A stretch of 64,000 nucleotides of DNA from contig NZ_CP133111.1 in NCBI RefSeq assembly GCF_033001325.1, positions 744,001-808,000 of the forward strand, written 5' to 3'. Origin of the DNA: Rhodopseudomonas sp. BAL398 (lineage in GTDB: Bacteria > Pseudomonadota > Alphaproteobacteria > Rhizobiales > Xanthobacteraceae). Below the pieces are notes generated by a model. That model was not told the DNA's origin. It did not search any database and was given only the letters and a program-made list of their open reading frames with translations. This document shows positions 63,801 to 64,000 of this stretch, one piece after another; position 1 is the first letter of the stretch; the number at the start of each line of letters is the position of its first letter. A program made the translations under genes and the position numbers.

Positions 63801-64000
63801 GACGTGACACGCCACTGACCGGCGATATTCGCGGCCGCGCCCAAGGCCGCGAGGTGATCTATCTGGAAACCAATGATGCCGGCGCGTTTTTCCGCTTCAC
63901 CGATACCTACGGCAAGATTTATGGCGGCCACCTCGCGCTGGCGATGGATGTGCCGACCGCGGAGCCGCGGCAGAAAGAGGGGCTGATCAACGTTCGCGAT
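60833..64000 (+). CDS. AsmA/YhdP-like membrane-anchored protein (C-terminal part outside window)
   Basis: 1056 codons from the ATG at 60833 to the window edge, no stop. After a hydrophilic N-terminus (about 80 residues) comes one membrane helix (RITIAVLVLGFVFSACFAGL). The rest is a long beta-rich repeat region with DUF3971/AsmA-like pieces (WPILIVPEVREWVTERISKG; VEVGGTQIERAGRIRVAVRI). Proteins of the AsmA/YhdP/TamB group are inner-membrane anchored bridges spanning the periplasm and are linked to phospholipid transport to the outer membrane. GAGAGG lies just before the ATG. The direction is opposite to the Bcp gene; 283 bases separate them. Confidence 0.88.
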   Translation, partial: MISKESSQAHEPHASPQGSDWDGAGWDHDHDHEAVHRARRLLSGSRGNLHRVEDFVLAMRRWLAGERWLRRITIAVLVLGFVFSACFAGLWWRLGAGPINVDMATPWLAAAIEENIGHGNTVEVGGTQIERAGRIRVAVRIRDIVVRDSDHVIVASAPKAEVRLSGKALLMGRLRAESLKLVDAELSIRITPDGQVTVSTGDNAKPLATGMASLRQRARLPAAAPTATQAAPSDAPDPQLGSPAAVPDNQDMAKGLLAGLDWLDSLSLTGLDGQNLNEIGLKNGNLIVDDQQRGNRWNFEHISLSLRRPSNGGVALSFGEEGANAWSLRVVVGPPSDGVRSVEVHANRVSTKNILLALRMKDQTYSADFPLTGDLKGELGRDGLPTFFRGKVVADAGTLTDSDTPNYPMTVDQAEINVEWDARRRVLLAPFKIIAGANRITLLASLEPPNGDVPDWRLGFSGGTIVLPDSGAEPPLIFNRIAIKLRFDTDHRKILLTQANISNGEISVAGTGSIDYSGEPRLTLGFAGTPMSVSALKRMWPILIVPEVREWVTERISKGSIQSIDIAVNSPTKNLSRRGPPIPDDGLLVNIIGTGAVLRPVDGMPLVRDADLRARVTGRTATVTIGQATVDTPTGRKLSLSDIVFEVPDMAPKPSPARVKFRLDGTVPAVAEILSSDRLSEFSAMPINPDTSKGTVSAQIALGMPIQRELTKEDTTYSVNAELSGFSADKLVMNQKLEASSLKVTANNQGYQVKGDVKINGQAATLDYRKPTTGDADVKLQATLDDASRARLGFDLGPAVTGAIPIKLTGKIGSADHDSQLGIDADLTALKLDNLLPGWTKLPGKSSHAVFNVVQKEQSTRFEDIVIEGGGALIKGSLEVDQNSDLLNANFPTYSPSEGDKATLKAERDKDGVLKVTMRGDVFDGRGFIKSAMSSKEADSKSKAKSIDIDLDLKLGAVAGFFGEAVRGVDVKLSRRNGAIRSFALSGKLGRDTPLTGDIRGRAQGREVIYLETNDAGAFFRFTDTYGKIYGGHLALAMDVPTAEPRQKEGLINVRD

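Overview
The window looks like chromosome from a Rhodopseudomonas/Bradyrhizobium-type alphaproteobacterium (Nitrobacteraceae). Supporting signs are the high GC, two tandem Porin_2-family porins, several BA14K-family proteins, an NDUFA12-type complex I subunit, and rhizobial-type blocks such as NDUFA12 / DUF2155 / aat / accC-accB-aroQ / DsbA and rne / amidase / PBP1a / prfB. This assignment is inference from gene content and protein style, not from a database search.

Positions 1-8316 are an integrated mobile element, cut by the left edge of the window. It abuts the 3' end of a tRNA-Ser(TGA) gene and reads entirely on the minus strand: a complete tyrosine integrase, tandem terminators, an AlpA-like regulator, two small unknown genes, a RepA-like hexameric helicase with a winged-helix-like tail, an array of CGGAACA repeats that looks like iterons, then a head-tail adaptor, large terminase, HNH nuclease, HK97-type capsid, prohead protease and the start of another gene. 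No tail or lysis gene is seen in the window. The compact integrase - AlpA - replication - iteron - packaging/capsid layout is what a capsid-forming phage satellite (cfPICI-like) would show, although a prophage whose tail genes lie beyond position 1 is not excluded. This is the most interesting part of the window.

8316-21851 is core chromosome: two tRNA-Ser genes, two paralogous porins each with its own terminator, a soluble lytic transglycosylase, a glycine-rich BA14K protein, NDUFA12, a b561-type cytochrome, a second BA14K protein, an HSL-type esterase, an SDR dehydrogenase, a DUF2155 protein and Aat. 22034-25789 encodes a three-subunit periplasmic gluconate-type dehydrogenase (Tat-exported small subunit, GMC flavoprotein, tri-haem cytochrome c), ending in a short inverted-repeat element. 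Next come an ion-transporter-superfamily carrier, a metallophosphoesterase, a three-gene phosphorelay (CHASE3 kinase, single-domain regulator, REC-HisKA_2/HWE kinase), and a compact operon of a small secreted protein, a NOX/ferric-reductase-like transmembrane oxidoreductase and a membrane-anchored cytochrome b5.

34079-43847 holds accC, accB and aroQ, a small conserved protein, a DsbA-family oxidoreductase, a 1-Cys peroxiredoxin, a third BA14K protein, an M48 metalloprotease with TPRs, an aminotransferase and BioY. 43954-64000 holds dctA, rne (with a large acidic/His-rich insertion), a cell-wall amidase, PBP1a, a membrane PQQ dehydrogenase, prfB with a programmed +1 frameshift, a beta-hydroxyacid dehydrogenase, an M23 endopeptidase, a Bcp-type peroxiredoxin with a histone-H1-like tail, and the first 1056 codons of an AsmA/YhdP-like protein that runs off the right edge. 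Themes shared across the core part are envelope and peptidoglycan maintenance, periplasmic oxidation of sugars and acids feeding the quinone/cytochrome pool, and thiol redox control.
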